DNA of 64,000 bases from Candidatus Nitrosotenuis uzonensis (GCF_000723185.1 NZ_CBTY010000006.1:62001-126000), one strand, 5' to 3'. Positions 43,089 through 51,577 are shown, counted from the stretch's first letter. Numbers and translations: made by a program. Notes: generated by a model from the sequence alone, not told the origin.

Positions 43089-43966
43089 AATCCCCTAAGT
43101 CCTACTGGCCTTACAACCTCGGGGTGTTGCTTCATCCAAGCTATTTTTTCTAACATGGCTTGTTTGTCGTGAGGAAACGTTCCTTTAATCGTATAGGCGT
43201 TAGAACCGTGATTTGCCCTAAAGATGACGTCATCATTTACGTCAATCTGTCGTATTAGATCCTCAAGCTCATCGAGCGCTTCCGAATCACTTACTGGAAC
43301 GAACGGCTCGCCAAACTTTGTCAGAAACTCTTCTTTTATTCCGTTTTCAAGATACAAAGTCAGTGCTCCTACATAATGTGGGGATGCCTCGTTTAGGACT
43401 CTGGCAGTGCCACGTATGTGTTCTTTTGAATGAGTCTTTCCGCCAAGTCCAAGTATCACCATGCATGATAGTATGTATCCTGCCGCCTTTGCTTTCTTGC
43501 AGGCCCTGACTATGGTTGTAGCTGTGGCCCCCTTTGTTACTTTTTTTAGAACAATATCTGAGCCGCTTTCTATTCCAAGATAAAACATGTTAAGACCACT
43601 GTCGCGTAGAGTTTTGAGTTCCGATTCTGATTTTTTAAGAACGTTCATTGGCATTGCATAACATGCTATTCGTTCAAGCACCGGGAATTTCTCATACAGA
43701 TATTTTACGATTTTTTGCATATATTCGGCATCAAGATTCAACGCGTCTCCGTCCGCAAGAAAGATTCTTTTTGTCTGGGGCAGAATTTTTGACATCATAT
43801 CTATCTCTGCCTTTACCTCGTCCCACGGCCTTTCTGAATACTCTTTTGTTCTGTACATATCGCAGAATGAGCATTTGTTGTATGAGCATCCTAGCGTGAC
43901 TTGGAATATGAGTGAGTCTGCCTCTGAGGGAGGTCTGTATAATGGATAATCATAGTTTAACATCAT
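43085..43966 (-). CDS. Radical SAM protein
   Basis: 293 residues from ATG 43966. The [4Fe-4S] cluster motif is CSYNKCSFC (Cx4... arranged Cys-x4-Cys-x2-Cys) near residue 27; then RIFLADGDALNL, FYLGIESGSD and MVILGLGGKTHS are the SAM-binding strands of Elp3/B12-independent radical SAM proteins of the YgiQ/oxygen-independent coproporphyrinogen oxidase-like type. Product unknown. A GTG at 44029 could add 21 residues, but an ATATAC-like box about 27 bases above 43966 suggests the shorter form. Confidence 0.78.
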   Translation of the reverse strand: MMLNYDYPLYRPPSEADSLIFQVTLGCSYNKCSFCDMYRTKEYSERPWDEVKAEIDMMSKILPQTKRIFLADGDALNLDAEYMQKIVKYLYEKFPVLERIACYAMPMNVLKKSESELKTLRDSGLNMFYLGIESGSDIVLKKVTKGATATTIVRACKKAKAAGYILSCMVILGLGGKTHSKEHIRGTARVLNEASPHYVGALTLYLENGIKEEFLTKFGEPFVPVSDSEALDELEDLIRQIDVNDDVIFRANHGSNAYTIKGTFPHDKQAMLEKIAWMKQHPEVVRPVGLRGF

Positions 43967-44044
43967 TTGAGTATCTCTAAGCAAGTTTAGTATATTATTT
44001 TTCGGTGGAAAACGTTTTTCTTCTAACACAAAATCTGACTCGTA

Positions 44045-44347
44045 ATGGCAAATGACCCATACGCCAAGCGACTTTTGTGGTTTGTTTTTGCTGGCTCTAG
44101 GGGAGGCGTAAACAGGCTCAAACTGGTCAAGGCCTTACTGGAAAAACCTCTCAATGCAAACCAGCTCGCAAAGGAGATGGGTATTGACTATAAAGCAGTA
44201 CTACACCATGTAGGAGTTTTGGAAAAAAACAACATTATCACCAGGCTTGGCGAGAAATACAACGTTACATTCTTCATATCCAATTTTCTTGAGGCTAACA
44301 TGGAGTCCTTTGAGCAGATAGCAGGGGAACTGGAAAAAAGTAAATAA
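44045..44347 (+). CDS. ArsR-like winged-helix regulator
   Basis: 100 residues: GGVNRLKLVKALLEKPLNANQLAKEMGIDYKAVLHHVGVLEKNNII is a clear winged helix with recognition helix DYKAVLHHVGVL, followed by a strand pair. No metal-binding Cys set. It is 23 bases upstream of a three-helix membrane protein gene and both are probably co-transcribed. Confidence 0.75.
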   Translation: MANDPYAKRLLWFVFAGSRGGVNRLKLVKALLEKPLNANQLAKEMGIDYKAVLHHVGVLEKNNIITRLGEKYNVTFFISNFLEANMESFEQIAGELEKSK

Positions 44348-44370
44348 GCTATATTGGGGGTCTTTTCTAA

Positions 44371-44655
44371 ATGGAGACAACTTCTGCTGTTCTATCTGGC
44401 GTTTCGATTGCAAACATGATAGTGCTTGGAATCCTGATGTTCGTGTTCGGCCGGATGTATGCTAGGACAAAGGCGCAGCTACCACTTGGCATGATTGTGT
44501 TTTCGGTGATGCTGTTCCTGCACAACACTATAGGAGCATATGCGTATTTTTCAATGTCGCAGCTTTTCTCACATGAAATATTCCCGTATCTGCTTGGAGT
44601 ACACATTGCAGAACTTGCGGGTATTCTGATATTCCTAAAAATAACGATGGACTGA
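44371..44655 (+). CDS. Small three-helix membrane protein
   Basis: 94 residues with three hydrophobic helices (SIANMIVLGILMFVFG; LGMIVFSVMLFLHNTIGAYAYF; LGVHIAELAGILIFLKI). It follows the winged-helix gene in the same direction. HTH plus small membrane protein pairs recur in thaumarchaeal genomes; the role is unknown. Confidence 0.6.
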   Translation: METTSAVLSGVSIANMIVLGILMFVFGRMYARTKAQLPLGMIVFSVMLFLHNTIGAYAYFSMSQLFSHEIFPYLLGVHIAELAGILIFLKITMD

Positions 44656-44687
44656 ATCTATTTGTATACGGTTTTTCCAATATCCGC

Positions 44688-45140
44688 ATGAAGACCAGCT
44701 ATCGAGAATATCTTAAGCTAAACAAGAATCTGATAATCTCGTTTTTAGTTGCGCTAATTGCATCTGCAACAGTCGCACAACTGTTTTCAGAAGAAGAAAG
44801 CTACGTAAATAGTAGCTATACCGTGATAGTGGATTTTACTGTGTTCTATTCCTCATTTAGCATCCTATTCTATATTGACAATCGAAAAAGATATCGTCTG
44901 CCCGACGGTAAAACTGACAATAATCAGCTAAAAAAAGATCTTGTAAAGATAATCTCGTCCCTTGGAGTTGGGGAGATAATATACATGGCCACTAGATGGT
45001 ATTTGCAGTATTATTTCCTGACACTTGAATACGAACCATACATTGCTTCAACGATAGCTCATCTGGCGTCTACACTGGTATACATGATAGCTGTAAATCT
45101 GAGTGTCAAGTTTACAAGACTGTACAAGCATGACGCTTAG
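44688..45140 (+). CDS. Four-helix membrane protein
   Basis: 150 residues: helices at about 15-32, 43-62, 85-108 and 120-142, separated by a basic loop (DNRKRYRLPDGKTDNNQLKK). No family recognised. Its end overlaps the RNase H-like gene by 11 bases, so the two are coupled. Confidence 0.6.
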   Translation: MKTSYREYLKLNKNLIISFLVALIASATVAQLFSEEESYVNSSYTVIVDFTVFYSSFSILFYIDNRKRYRLPDGKTDNNQLKKDLVKIISSLGVGEIIYMATRWYLQYYFLTLEYEPYIASTIAHLASTLVYMIAVNLSVKFTRLYKHDA

Positions 45141-45486
45141 CATATACGTGGACGGTTCTGGCGGTGAAAACTCAGGGTACGGGTACTTTGTAAAAGAGAC
45201 AGGTGAATCATATTATGAAAAAAGGAAGGGAATAACAAACAATCAGGCCGAATACTTGGCAATAATTGCCGCCATGGAAAAGTTTGCCCAAATGGATGAA
45301 GAGATAATCATATATTCGGATTCAAAAAATACAGTGTCGCAACTTAATCATGAATACGCCATAAACTCCGAGCAGCTTCGGGAGCTTGCAAGGCAAGCAT
45401 GGTCTGTCATGGGAAAGATTCCAAATCTGAAGATAGTGTGGATTCCAAGAGCACAGAATCTTGCAGGCAAGATGCTTGGTAGCTAA
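45130..45486 (+). CDS. RNase HI-like protein, short form
   Basis: 118 residues from ATG 45130. Ribonuclease H fold: IYVDGSG (first Asp), NNQAEYLAIIAAM (Glu), IYSDSKNTVSQL (second Asp). The end RAQNLAGKMLGS replaces the usual AD of the fourth acidic position, so the last metal ligand seems lost and activity may be reduced or use another residue. Overlaps the upstream membrane-protein gene by 11 bases. Expected to cleave RNA in RNA:DNA hybrids. Confidence 0.75.
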   Translation: MTLSIYVDGSGGENSGYGYFVKETGESYYEKRKGITNNQAEYLAIIAAMEKFAQMDEEIIIYSDSKNTVSQLNHEYAINSEQLRELARQAWSVMGKIPNLKIVWIPRAQNLAGKMLGS

Positions 45487-45644
45487 AAATAACGACCTTG
45501 CAGCTCCATGTTTGATCCCCTCCAAAGTGGGAATTAAGCCCACAAAATGAGACGGAATCGATTCTTGGCATTCGATTACCTATCTTGACAAGATAATCAC
45601 TGATAAGCTGAATGCACGATATGCAGATCGCCTGTACTAAGAAT

Positions 45645-45654
45645 AGTTTATTAT
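45645..45654 (+). promoter_or_regulatory. Box A of the ADP-forming CoA ligase gene
   Basis: AGTTTATTAT centred about 29 bases before ATG 45679. Confidence 0.4.
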
Positions 45655-45678
45655 GGAAATATAGTCAGCCACAATTAC

Positions 45679-47775
45679 ATGGCAGATTCAGCATTCTTAT
45701 CGCCAAAATCTATTGCAATAATCGGCGCGTCTGACAAGGAAGGAAGTGTCGGTCGTGCAATCACTTCTAATATAATGAAAGGGTACAAGGGTAAAATCTT
45801 TCCAATATCGCCTACACGTGACAAGGTCTTTGATATGTCTGCATTCAAAACGGTGCTCGATGTTAAAGAGCCAATTGATCTTGCAGTGGTGGTAACAAAG
45901 AACGACATTGTTCCAGGAGTGCTAGAAGAGTGCGGCAAGAAAAAGATCAAGGGTGTCATAGTAATCACTGCCGGCTTCAAAGAAGTTAACGAGGAAGGAC
46001 GCAAGCTAGAGCAACAACTCAAAGACATAGTCAAAAAATATGGAATCAAGATGATAGGGCCCAACTGTCTTGGAGTGATGAACCTTGATCCAAAAACAAT
46101 GATGAATTCTACTTTTCTTAAAATTACTCCCAAATCAGGACAGATAGCACTGGTATCGCAGAGCGGAGCAATCTGCGCTGCACTTGTAGAGGATGCAAGT
46201 GCACAGGGCATTGGGTTCTCGGCGGTAATCAGTCTTGGAAACAAGGCAGATCTTAGCGAGATAGATGTTCTGAAGATGTTAGCAGAGCATGAACAAACAA
46301 AGGTTATAGTAATGTACTTGGAGGACATGGGAAACGGCCAAGAGTTTCTCAAAGTATGTAAACATATCACAAAGAAGCTCAAAAAACCAGTACTAGTTCT
46401 CAAATCGGGAAGAAGTCCTGAAGGGGCAAAGGCGGCAATGTCCCACACTGGGGCTCTTATGGGCTCTGATGAGATTTATGATGCAGTGCTTAACCAATCT
46501 GGCGCTATCCGTGTAGATTCAATGGAAGAGCTGTTTGATTACGCAACTGCGTTCTCAAAGCAACCACTTCCACTAAAGGGAGATCTTGTAATTGTCTCAA
46601 ATGCAGGAGGCCCTGCAATCATATCGACTGACGCATGCTCCAAGTACGGTATAAAGATGGCCTCGATCGAGGATATCAGACCTAAGATAAACGCAGTAAT
46701 CCCACCTTGGGGTAGCTCAAGAAACCCGGTGGACATAGTAGGTGATGCAGATTACAACAGATTCAGCAATGTACTAGATAACGTGCTTTCGCACAAAAAC
46801 GTTGGCTCCGTCATTGCAATGTGTACTCCGTCTGCAACTCTAGACTATGATAAGCTAGCAGAAGTAATAGTGGCCATGTCAAAAAAGTACAAAAAAACAA
46901 TGCTTGCGTCTCTGATGGGTCTTGACGAAGGAATCAAAAATAGAGAGATACTAGCAGCTGGCGGGGTTCCATACTATACTTATGCAGAAGGAGCAATCCG
47001 CGCCCTTCGTGCAATGCTCAGATTTTCAAAATGGCTGAACACTCCTGAAGGCGCAATTACAAAATTCAAAGCTAACAAGGCAGCAGTAAAGAAGGTGTTT
47101 GCAAGCGTCAAAAAACAGGGAAGGACAAACCTGCTTGAAGAGGAAGGACAGGAGGTACTCCGCGCATACGGATTCCCTCTGCCCAAGAGCGTTCTTGCAA
47201 AAACTGCAGACGAGGCTGTCAAGGCGGCAAAGAAAATCGGATTTCCGGTAGTAATGAAGATTGCATCGCCTCAGATAATCCACAAATCAGATGCAGGAGG
47301 AGTAAAAGTAGGAGTTGCAAACGAGGAGGCAGTAAAGGAGGCGTTTGATATTATAATCAAGAACGCCAAAAAATACAACAAGAACGCGCAAATCAAAGGC
47401 GTACTTGTACAGGAAATGGTCAAAGGCGGCAAGGAACTCATAATAGGCTCAAAGCAGGAACCTGGCTTTGGCCCAGTAATAATGCTCGGAATGGGAGGAA
47501 TATATGTCGAGGTTCTCAAGGACGTAACATTCCGTCTTGCACCTGTAACAAACAGAGAAGCAGATGATATGATTGACTCAATAAAAACAAAGAAGCTTCT
47601 GGACGGTGTCAGGGGAGAAAAACCAGCAGACAAAAAGAAACTATCCGAACTAATCCAGAAACTATCCGCACTTGTAACTGATTTTCCGGAAATAAAAGAG
47701 CTTGACATGAATCCTGTCCTTGTAATGGAGCAAGGAAAGGGCTGCAGAGTTCTTGATGTACGAATAGGGCTCTAA
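45679..47775 (+). CDS. ADP-forming acyl-CoA synthetase (hydroxypropionate or hydroxybutyrate ligase type)
   Basis: 698 residues: CoA-binding Rossmann domain (IAIIGASDKEGSVGRA), succinyl-CoA-ligase-like domains with GPNCLGVMN and SQSGAICAAL, catalytic phospho-His segment AMSHTGAL (about 256), and a C-terminal ATP-grasp domain (VVMKIASPQIIHKSDAGGVKVG, FGPVIMLGMGG, LDMNPVLV). In ammonia-oxidising archaea such fused enzymes activate 3-hydroxypropionate or 4-hydroxybutyrate using ATP to ADP, which saves energy in the carbon-fixation cycle. Which acid this copy uses cannot be decided from sequence. Monocistronic with a leaderless start. Confidence 0.85.
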   Translation: MADSAFLSPKSIAIIGASDKEGSVGRAITSNIMKGYKGKIFPISPTRDKVFDMSAFKTVLDVKEPIDLAVVVTKNDIVPGVLEECGKKKIKGVIVITAGFKEVNEEGRKLEQQLKDIVKKYGIKMIGPNCLGVMNLDPKTMMNSTFLKITPKSGQIALVSQSGAICAALVEDASAQGIGFSAVISLGNKADLSEIDVLKMLAEHEQTKVIVMYLEDMGNGQEFLKVCKHITKKLKKPVLVLKSGRSPEGAKAAMSHTGALMGSDEIYDAVLNQSGAIRVDSMEELFDYATAFSKQPLPLKGDLVIVSNAGGPAIISTDACSKYGIKMASIEDIRPKINAVIPPWGSSRNPVDIVGDADYNRFSNVLDNVLSHKNVGSVIAMCTPSATLDYDKLAEVIVAMSKKYKKTMLASLMGLDEGIKNREILAAGGVPYYTYAEGAIRALRAMLRFSKWLNTPEGAITKFKANKAAVKKVFASVKKQGRTNLLEEEGQEVLRAYGFPLPKSVLAKTADEAVKAAKKIGFPVVMKIASPQIIHKSDAGGVKVGVANEEAVKEAFDIIIKNAKKYNKNAQIKGVLVQEMVKGGKELIIGSKQEPGFGPVIMLGMGGIYVEVLKDVTFRLAPVTNREADDMIDSIKTKKLLDGVRGEKPADKKKLSELIQKLSALVTDFPEIKELDMNPVLVMEQGKGCRVLDVRIGL

Positions 47776-47901
47776 TCACAACAATATTGTAAGCAGTACG
47801 ATCGCTGCAGAGGCCACAGCGATAAACCCGTAAAATCCTACCTTGTATCTTGGAGTGCCTGCTGTCTTACGGAATATGTTAAAGTTGATCTTTTGTCCCA
47901 T
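47776..47901 (-). CDS. Small single-helix membrane protein (41 aa)
   Basis: From ATG 47901: short basic start MGQKINFNIFRKTAGTPRYK and one membrane helix (YGFIAVASAAIVLLTILL). It overlaps the 3' end of the small zinc-ribbon gene (47910 stop is 9 bases upstream of its start), so they form a pair. Size and layout suggest a Sec61-beta/Sbh-like tail protein (basic cytoplasmic part then one helix); this is plausible but unproven. Confidence 0.5.
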   Translation of the reverse strand: MGQKINFNIFRKTAGTPRYKVGFYGFIAVASAAIVLLTILL

Positions 47902-47909
47902 AAAATCAC

Positions 47910-48077
47910 TTAATGAGATAATAGCGGGGCTTGATGCATGTGATACTGCGGCTCGGTGATATAGTTGCATTTCATACAAATGAACTGTGCAAATTCTTTG
48001 CCGCATAATGCACAATTCTCTGGCTGGGTGTACTCACGCAACTCCTCACCGCATTTTCTACATAGATCTACTCGCAT
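47910..48077 (-). CDS. Small multi-zinc-ribbon protein (55 aa)
   Basis: ATG 48077 to TAA 47910-47912. Three CxxC knuckles: CRKC (6-9), CALC (22-25) and CMKC (34-37), plus His residues near the end (YHMHQ) that could complete a second site. Reads as a complete zinc-binding mini-protein. It precedes the 41-residue membrane protein by 8 bases. A TATA-like ATCTAATATC (about 48107-48117) is upstream. Function unknown. Confidence 0.6.
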   Translation of the reverse strand: MRVDLCRKCGEELREYTQPENCALCGKEFAQFICMKCNYITEPQYHMHQAPLLSH

Positions 48078-48195
48078 TTTATCTCAACACTACTATACAC
48101 CAAGACGATATTAGATAGGTTCAACAACTTAGCTGATTACTCATCAAAGTAGCTTAGAAGATCCTATCATGGTGTGTTTGTAAGTAATACTAACA

Positions 48196-48336
48196 TTGGT
48201 CCAACTAGCTCAACCAAGTCATTGGAACTATGTCGTGCACGCACCGTTCAAAAGAGTCATTGCTTGGGATGCGTTTTTCTTCATTCTGGGTATTTGTACG
48301 GGAGCGGGCATAGGAGCATTCCTAGCTACCCTGTAA
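48196..48336 (+). CDS. Small membrane protein (46 aa)
   Basis: TTG start. A hydrophilic N terminus (VQLAQPSHWNYVVHAPFKR) leads into one helix (VIAWDAFFFILGICTGAGIGAFLATL) that ends the protein. The composition looks coding in this frame only. No strong box A at the right distance, so the start and reality are moderately uncertain. Confidence 0.4.
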   Translation: MVQLAQPSHWNYVVHAPFKRVIAWDAFFFILGICTGAGIGAFLATL

Positions 48337-48363
48337 GGGAATGCTTTATTTTTTTAGTATATT

Positions 48364-48771
48364 ATGAACAGCATGAACAGAAAACCGCTTGAAAAGATTT
48401 TGGACTTTACAATACTGAGTCTTGCGGTAGTCTACTTTGTCGGATTCCTGTCGTTTTATCCTGATTCTATTTTCCTCAAGGAAGCGCCATATCACATACC
48501 GCGTGAATATGAATTATATTTTGAATATGTATTGTGGGTGTTCTTTTCTATACTGGTTCTTGATCTCTATTTGAAATACAAAAAGCTGAACAGCTGGAAA
48601 CAGTTCCTCAAAAAACACTGGCACGAAATTATAATGCTGGCACTAATACCCTTTCTTGCAGTGTTTAAGATTGCCAAGATTGCAATCAAGCTTGTAAAGA
48701 CCATGAAAGCCTCCAAGTCTGGCTTTAAGGTATTTTACAAGGCAAAAAAAGCATCAAAGCATATTGATTAG
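48364..48771 (+). CDS. Membrane protein with two to three helices and a basic tail
   Basis: 135 residues: helices at about 12-30, 48-68 and 88-108, then a strongly basic C terminus (KLVKTMKASKSGFKVFYKAKKASK). The layout resembles the voltage-sensor-like half of ion-channel proteins but lacks a pore. T-rich box GCTTTATTTT lies 20 bases before the ATG. Ends over the convergent ArsR gene by four bases. Confidence 0.55.
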   Translation: MNSMNRKPLEKILDFTILSLAVVYFVGFLSFYPDSIFLKEAPYHIPREYELYFEYVLWVFFSILVLDLYLKYKKLNSWKQFLKKHWHEIIMLALIPFLAVFKIAKIAIKLVKTMKASKSGFKVFYKAKKASKHID

Positions 48772-49070
48772 CAGCAGCCTGGTGTCTCGCAGCATACAGT
48801 GGCCATCTTCTCTGAAGTCTCGACTATCTCGCTTATCATCCTTGAGATGTCTTTGTTTGCAATCGCATACATTGTCATCTTGCCTCTCTCACTGGCAGTT
48901 ACAATGCCACACTCTTTTAGCAAGCGTAGGTGATGTGAGACTAGTGGCTGATCCTTTTTTAGCTTCATGACAAGATCGTTTACTGACATCTCGTTGTTTT
49001 TCTGCAATAGCTCCAGTATGTTAAAGCGCGTTTCCTCGCATATGCATTTGAGCAGGGTTATGCCATTCAT
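48768..49070 (-). CDS. arsR: ArsR-family arsenic-responsive repressor
   Basis: 100 residues: winged helix (RFNILELLQKNNEMSVNDLVMKLKKDQPLVSHHLRLLKECGIV) with C8, C10 near the start and CCETPGCC at the very end. C-terminal vicinal cysteines of this kind bind As(III) in the Acidithiobacillus-type ArsR. Divergent from the arsenate reductase gene over 43 bases, so it very likely represses both directions. Confidence 0.85.
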   Translation of the reverse strand: MNGITLLKCICEETRFNILELLQKNNEMSVNDLVMKLKKDQPLVSHHLRLLKECGIVTASERGKMTMYAIANKDISRMISEIVETSEKMATVCCETPGCC

Positions 49071-49113
49071 ATCAATAATAATTTATATCAATTGTAGTTT
49101 ATAAGAGTTGTCG

Positions 49114-49515
49114 ATGCCTTCGAAGAAAGTACTTTTTGTATGCGTGGAAAACGCAGGTAGGAGCCAGATGGCAGAAGGTTTTTTCAGAAAGTACTGTCCT
49201 TCAGGATACGAACCGCAGAGTGCTGGAACAAAGCCAATAGGGACAATAAATCCTCTTGCGGTGCAGGTAATGCGTGAGGCGGGGGTGGACATTACAAATC
49301 AGACTCCAAAGACTATCTCAAATTCAATGATAGAAGAGGCTTTCCAGATAGTCAACATGGGCTGCATGGACAAAGAATCATGTCCTGCCCTGTTTGTCAG
49401 GGGAATTGTAGACTGGTCCATTCCGGATCCAAAGGGAAAGACAATCGATGAGGTGAGGAAAATTCGTGATGATATAGAAAGGAGAGTGCGCGATCTTTGC
49501 AAAACCTTGGAATGA
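49114..49515 (+). CDS. arsC: Arsenate reductase, low-molecular-weight phosphatase type
   Basis: Reduces arsenate to arsenite with thioredoxin. 133 residues; P loop CVENAGRS (Cys-x5-Arg) at about 10-17, redox pair in NMGCMDKESCPAL (about 80-90) and general acid Asp in WSIPDPKG. ATG 49114 is chosen over a TTG six bases upstream because the AATTTATATC box (49081-49090) is 27 bases before it. Co-transcribed with the aquaporin gene (ATGA overlap). Confidence 0.88.
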   Translation: MPSKKVLFVCVENAGRSQMAEGFFRKYCPSGYEPQSAGTKPIGTINPLAVQVMREAGVDITNQTPKTISNSMIEEAFQIVNMGCMDKESCPALFVRGIVDWSIPDPKGKTIDEVRKIRDDIERRVRDLCKTLE

Positions 49516-50180
49516 AAGGATTGTCAATAAATCAGAAGATCTTTTTTGCCGAGCTTATCGGCACTTTTGTCGTTGTGGTGTGCGCAACTGGATCTGTGGT
49601 GGCCAATGTAAAGTCTGGCGGAACGATCGGGTTGTGGTTTGAGGCCTTTGCCCCATTTGTAGCCGTGGCATTAATGGTTTATGCATTTGGAAGGATATCT
49701 CTTGCCCATTTTAACCCAGCTGTAACTGTATCGTATTTTATATCAAAACACATCACAAAGCGACAATTCTTCATCTATCTTACAGCTGAAGCAATAGGGG
49801 CTGTTCTGGCCACACTATTTGTAAAAAATGTGATTGGCACCGAAGGTAATCTAGGTGCCAACGCACCGAACTATTCATTTCCGATTCCTATGATATTCGG
49901 AATAGAGGTTCTTGCAAGTCTTCTTTTAATGGCCGTGATAATGTGTGTAGTTCACACAAAGGGATTGCGGGGATTTAGCGGAATCGCAATAGGTGGAATA
50001 ATCGGCCTTGACATATTCTTTTTATCGTTCATTTCAGGTGCATCCATGAATCCTATACGAGCTCTCACACCGGCTTTATTTTCTGGCGTGCTAGGTGATT
50101 TGTGGCTGTATTGGAGCGCAACGTTTGTAGGTACATCTATAGTCGGATTTATCTACAGACGCAAATTTGTTCGCAAATAG
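49512..50180 (+). CDS. Aquaporin/glycerol facilitator-like channel, candidate arsenite exporter
   Basis: 222 residues, six helices and two half-helices: HFNPAVT (first NPA) and ASMNPIRAL (second, NPI in place of NPA). Its start overlaps the ArsC stop by four bases (ATGA). Fusion or coupling of an aquaglyceroporin with ArsC is known as an arsenite-efflux solution (AqpS-type), which the context supports. No ArsB or Acr3 gene is seen in the window. Confidence 0.82.
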   Translation: MKGLSINQKIFFAELIGTFVVVVCATGSVVANVKSGGTIGLWFEAFAPFVAVALMVYAFGRISLAHFNPAVTVSYFISKHITKRQFFIYLTAEAIGAVLATLFVKNVIGTEGNLGANAPNYSFPIPMIFGIEVLASLLLMAVIMCVVHTKGLRGFSGIAIGGIIGLDIFFLSFISGASMNPIRALTPALFSGVLGDLWLYWSATFVGTSIVGFIYRRKFVRK

Positions 50181-50489
50181 TCAGTCGAATTTTTCTGGCC
50201 TGAGAACTTTGACATCAGACACATAGAGCACTATGGCGTAATCTGAAAACAAAGTTCTGGCAATTTCTTCTGTAACGTCTTGAAGCTTATTCTGGGGAAG
50301 TATTACCTCGATTTTCACATTCTTTTCATTTTGCAATCCTTTGCCTCGTATTCCCTTATCGCCGTTTCCTTCTGCTTCCCATACAGTGTACCCAGATACC
50401 TGATGTTTTCCAAGTATCTCAATTACGTTCTTTTGTGCTAGAATCTCACATGTCACACTGAGTAGTTTTACATCGTAAAGCTTCATCAC
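50181..50489 (-). CDS. PII-like regulator of the bicarbonate transporter (SbtB-like)
   Basis: 102 residues: ferredoxin-like PII fold with KLLSVTCEILAQKNVIEIL, GYTVWEAEGNGDKGIRGKG (SbtB-type T-loop region) and VKIEVILPQNKLQDVTEEI. In cyanobacteria SbtB binds adenine nucleotides and inhibits SbtA. It follows the transporter gene with a four-base overlap, as in sbtA-sbtB operons. Confidence 0.78.
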   Translation of the reverse strand: MMKLYDVKLLSVTCEILAQKNVIEILGKHQVSGYTVWEAEGNGDKGIRGKGLQNEKNVKIEVILPQNKLQDVTEEIARTLFSDYAIVLYVSDVKVLRPEKFD

Positions 50490-51577
50490 AGATCATGACT
50501 CCAATAACCGAATAAGTCTGTTGCCGGCCAGTCGTGAATTATGGTGGATATAGTCAGCATTACAGGCAGTAATATGATAATGTTATACGGAAAAGTAATT
50601 CCCAGAGCGGATGTAATGTATAGACTGGGTTTTGCTTGCGGTATGGCAGTCCTAAGCACTGCAGGAGCTGCAATAAAGGAGGCACTAGCAAGAAGAAGCC
50701 CAAACATTACTGTGCCGCCAACACTAAGGCCTAGATATGTAGCCACAAAAACTCCGATTATGCCGTTTAGTGTTGGGATTGCAAGTGAAAACCCTATCAG
50801 AAAAACCCCTACCTTTTTTACATCATCAAGACGATGTCCTGCAATTATTCCCATCTCTATCAGAAATATGACGATGGCTCCCACAAACAGATCCTCAAAA
50901 AGGAGCTTTATCGGCGCAAACCCTTCCTTTCCTATGGTATATCCAATTATGATACTTCCAATCAGGATCACGACGGCCTTGCCTGTAATGGATTCTCGCA
51001 ACACTTGGAAAAGCTTGGTTTTACTGGAATCAATTTCCAACATGCCTAGTCCATCGTTTTCAATCTCAGCGTTCTTTGCAAATGCCTGTTTTTTTGCTAG
51101 CATTTGCTTTGATACTACCATATTTGTCATGAATATTGCAAGTATGAATGCAAGGGGTTCAAGCACAGCTAATATGGCTGCGATATATCCTTCAGATTCT
51201 ATTCCCTGGTTTTTCAAAAATGAAAGGCCAACAGAGAATGTTACCGCGCCGACAGCACCATATGTTGATGCAAGTGCATACGAGTCAAACACGTTGAACT
51301 TTCCCAACCGGCGGAGTATCTGATAGTGATTGAGCGTCATGAGCAAAGACAGTACTATTGCAACCAACATGGGGATCATCATACTTTCAAATCCTGTTTT
51401 CCTCATCTCAATTCCGCCATGAAGCCCAATTGCGGCAAGTAGGTATATGGGTAGAAACTCTGATATTGCCTCCGGAATTTTCAGATCCGATTTTATCCGC
51501 GCAGCTACTATACCCAAAATGAAAAATAGCACAATAGGGGTTAGAATATTGTCTTGAATTAGGCCTAATATGTCCAT
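50486..51577 (-). CDS. sbtA: SbtA-like sodium-dependent bicarbonate transporter
   Basis: 363 residues with about ten helices in two related halves: LTPIVLFFILGIVAARIKSDL and LLAAIGLHGGIEMRKTG in the first, GAIVIFLIEMGIIAG and GLLLASASFIAAPAVLRTAIP in the second, with TYGAVGAVTF and ASFIAAPAV at the likely substrate/sodium site. A charged loop (about 165-195) divides them. Supplies bicarbonate for the hydroxypropionate/hydroxybutyrate carboxylase, which uses bicarbonate. Paired with the SbtB-like regulator. Confidence 0.83.
   Translation of the reverse strand: MDILGLIQDNILTPIVLFFILGIVAARIKSDLKIPEAISEFLPIYLLAAIGLHGGIEMRKTGFESMMIPMLVAIVLSLLMTLNHYQILRRLGKFNVFDSYALASTYGAVGAVTFSVGLSFLKNQGIESEGYIAAILAVLEPLAFILAIFMTNMVVSKQMLAKKQAFAKNAEIENDGLGMLEIDSSKTKLFQVLRESITGKAVVILIGSIIIGYTIGKEGFAPIKLLFEDLFVGAIVIFLIEMGIIAGHRLDDVKKVGVFLIGFSLAIPTLNGIIGVFVATYLGLSVGGTVMFGLLLASASFIAAPAVLRTAIPQAKPSLYITSALGITFPYNIIILLPVMLTISTIIHDWPATDLFGYWSHDL

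Noticed and set aside
45527-45543. GTGGG-AATTAAG-CCCAC hairpin after the RNase H-like gene, considered as a terminator
   Set aside because: The stem is only five pairs and no T-run follows; archaeal termination does not rely on such stems.
45675-46448. 257-residue minus-strand frame opposite the CoA ligase
   Set aside because: Antisense shadow of a strongly supported gene.
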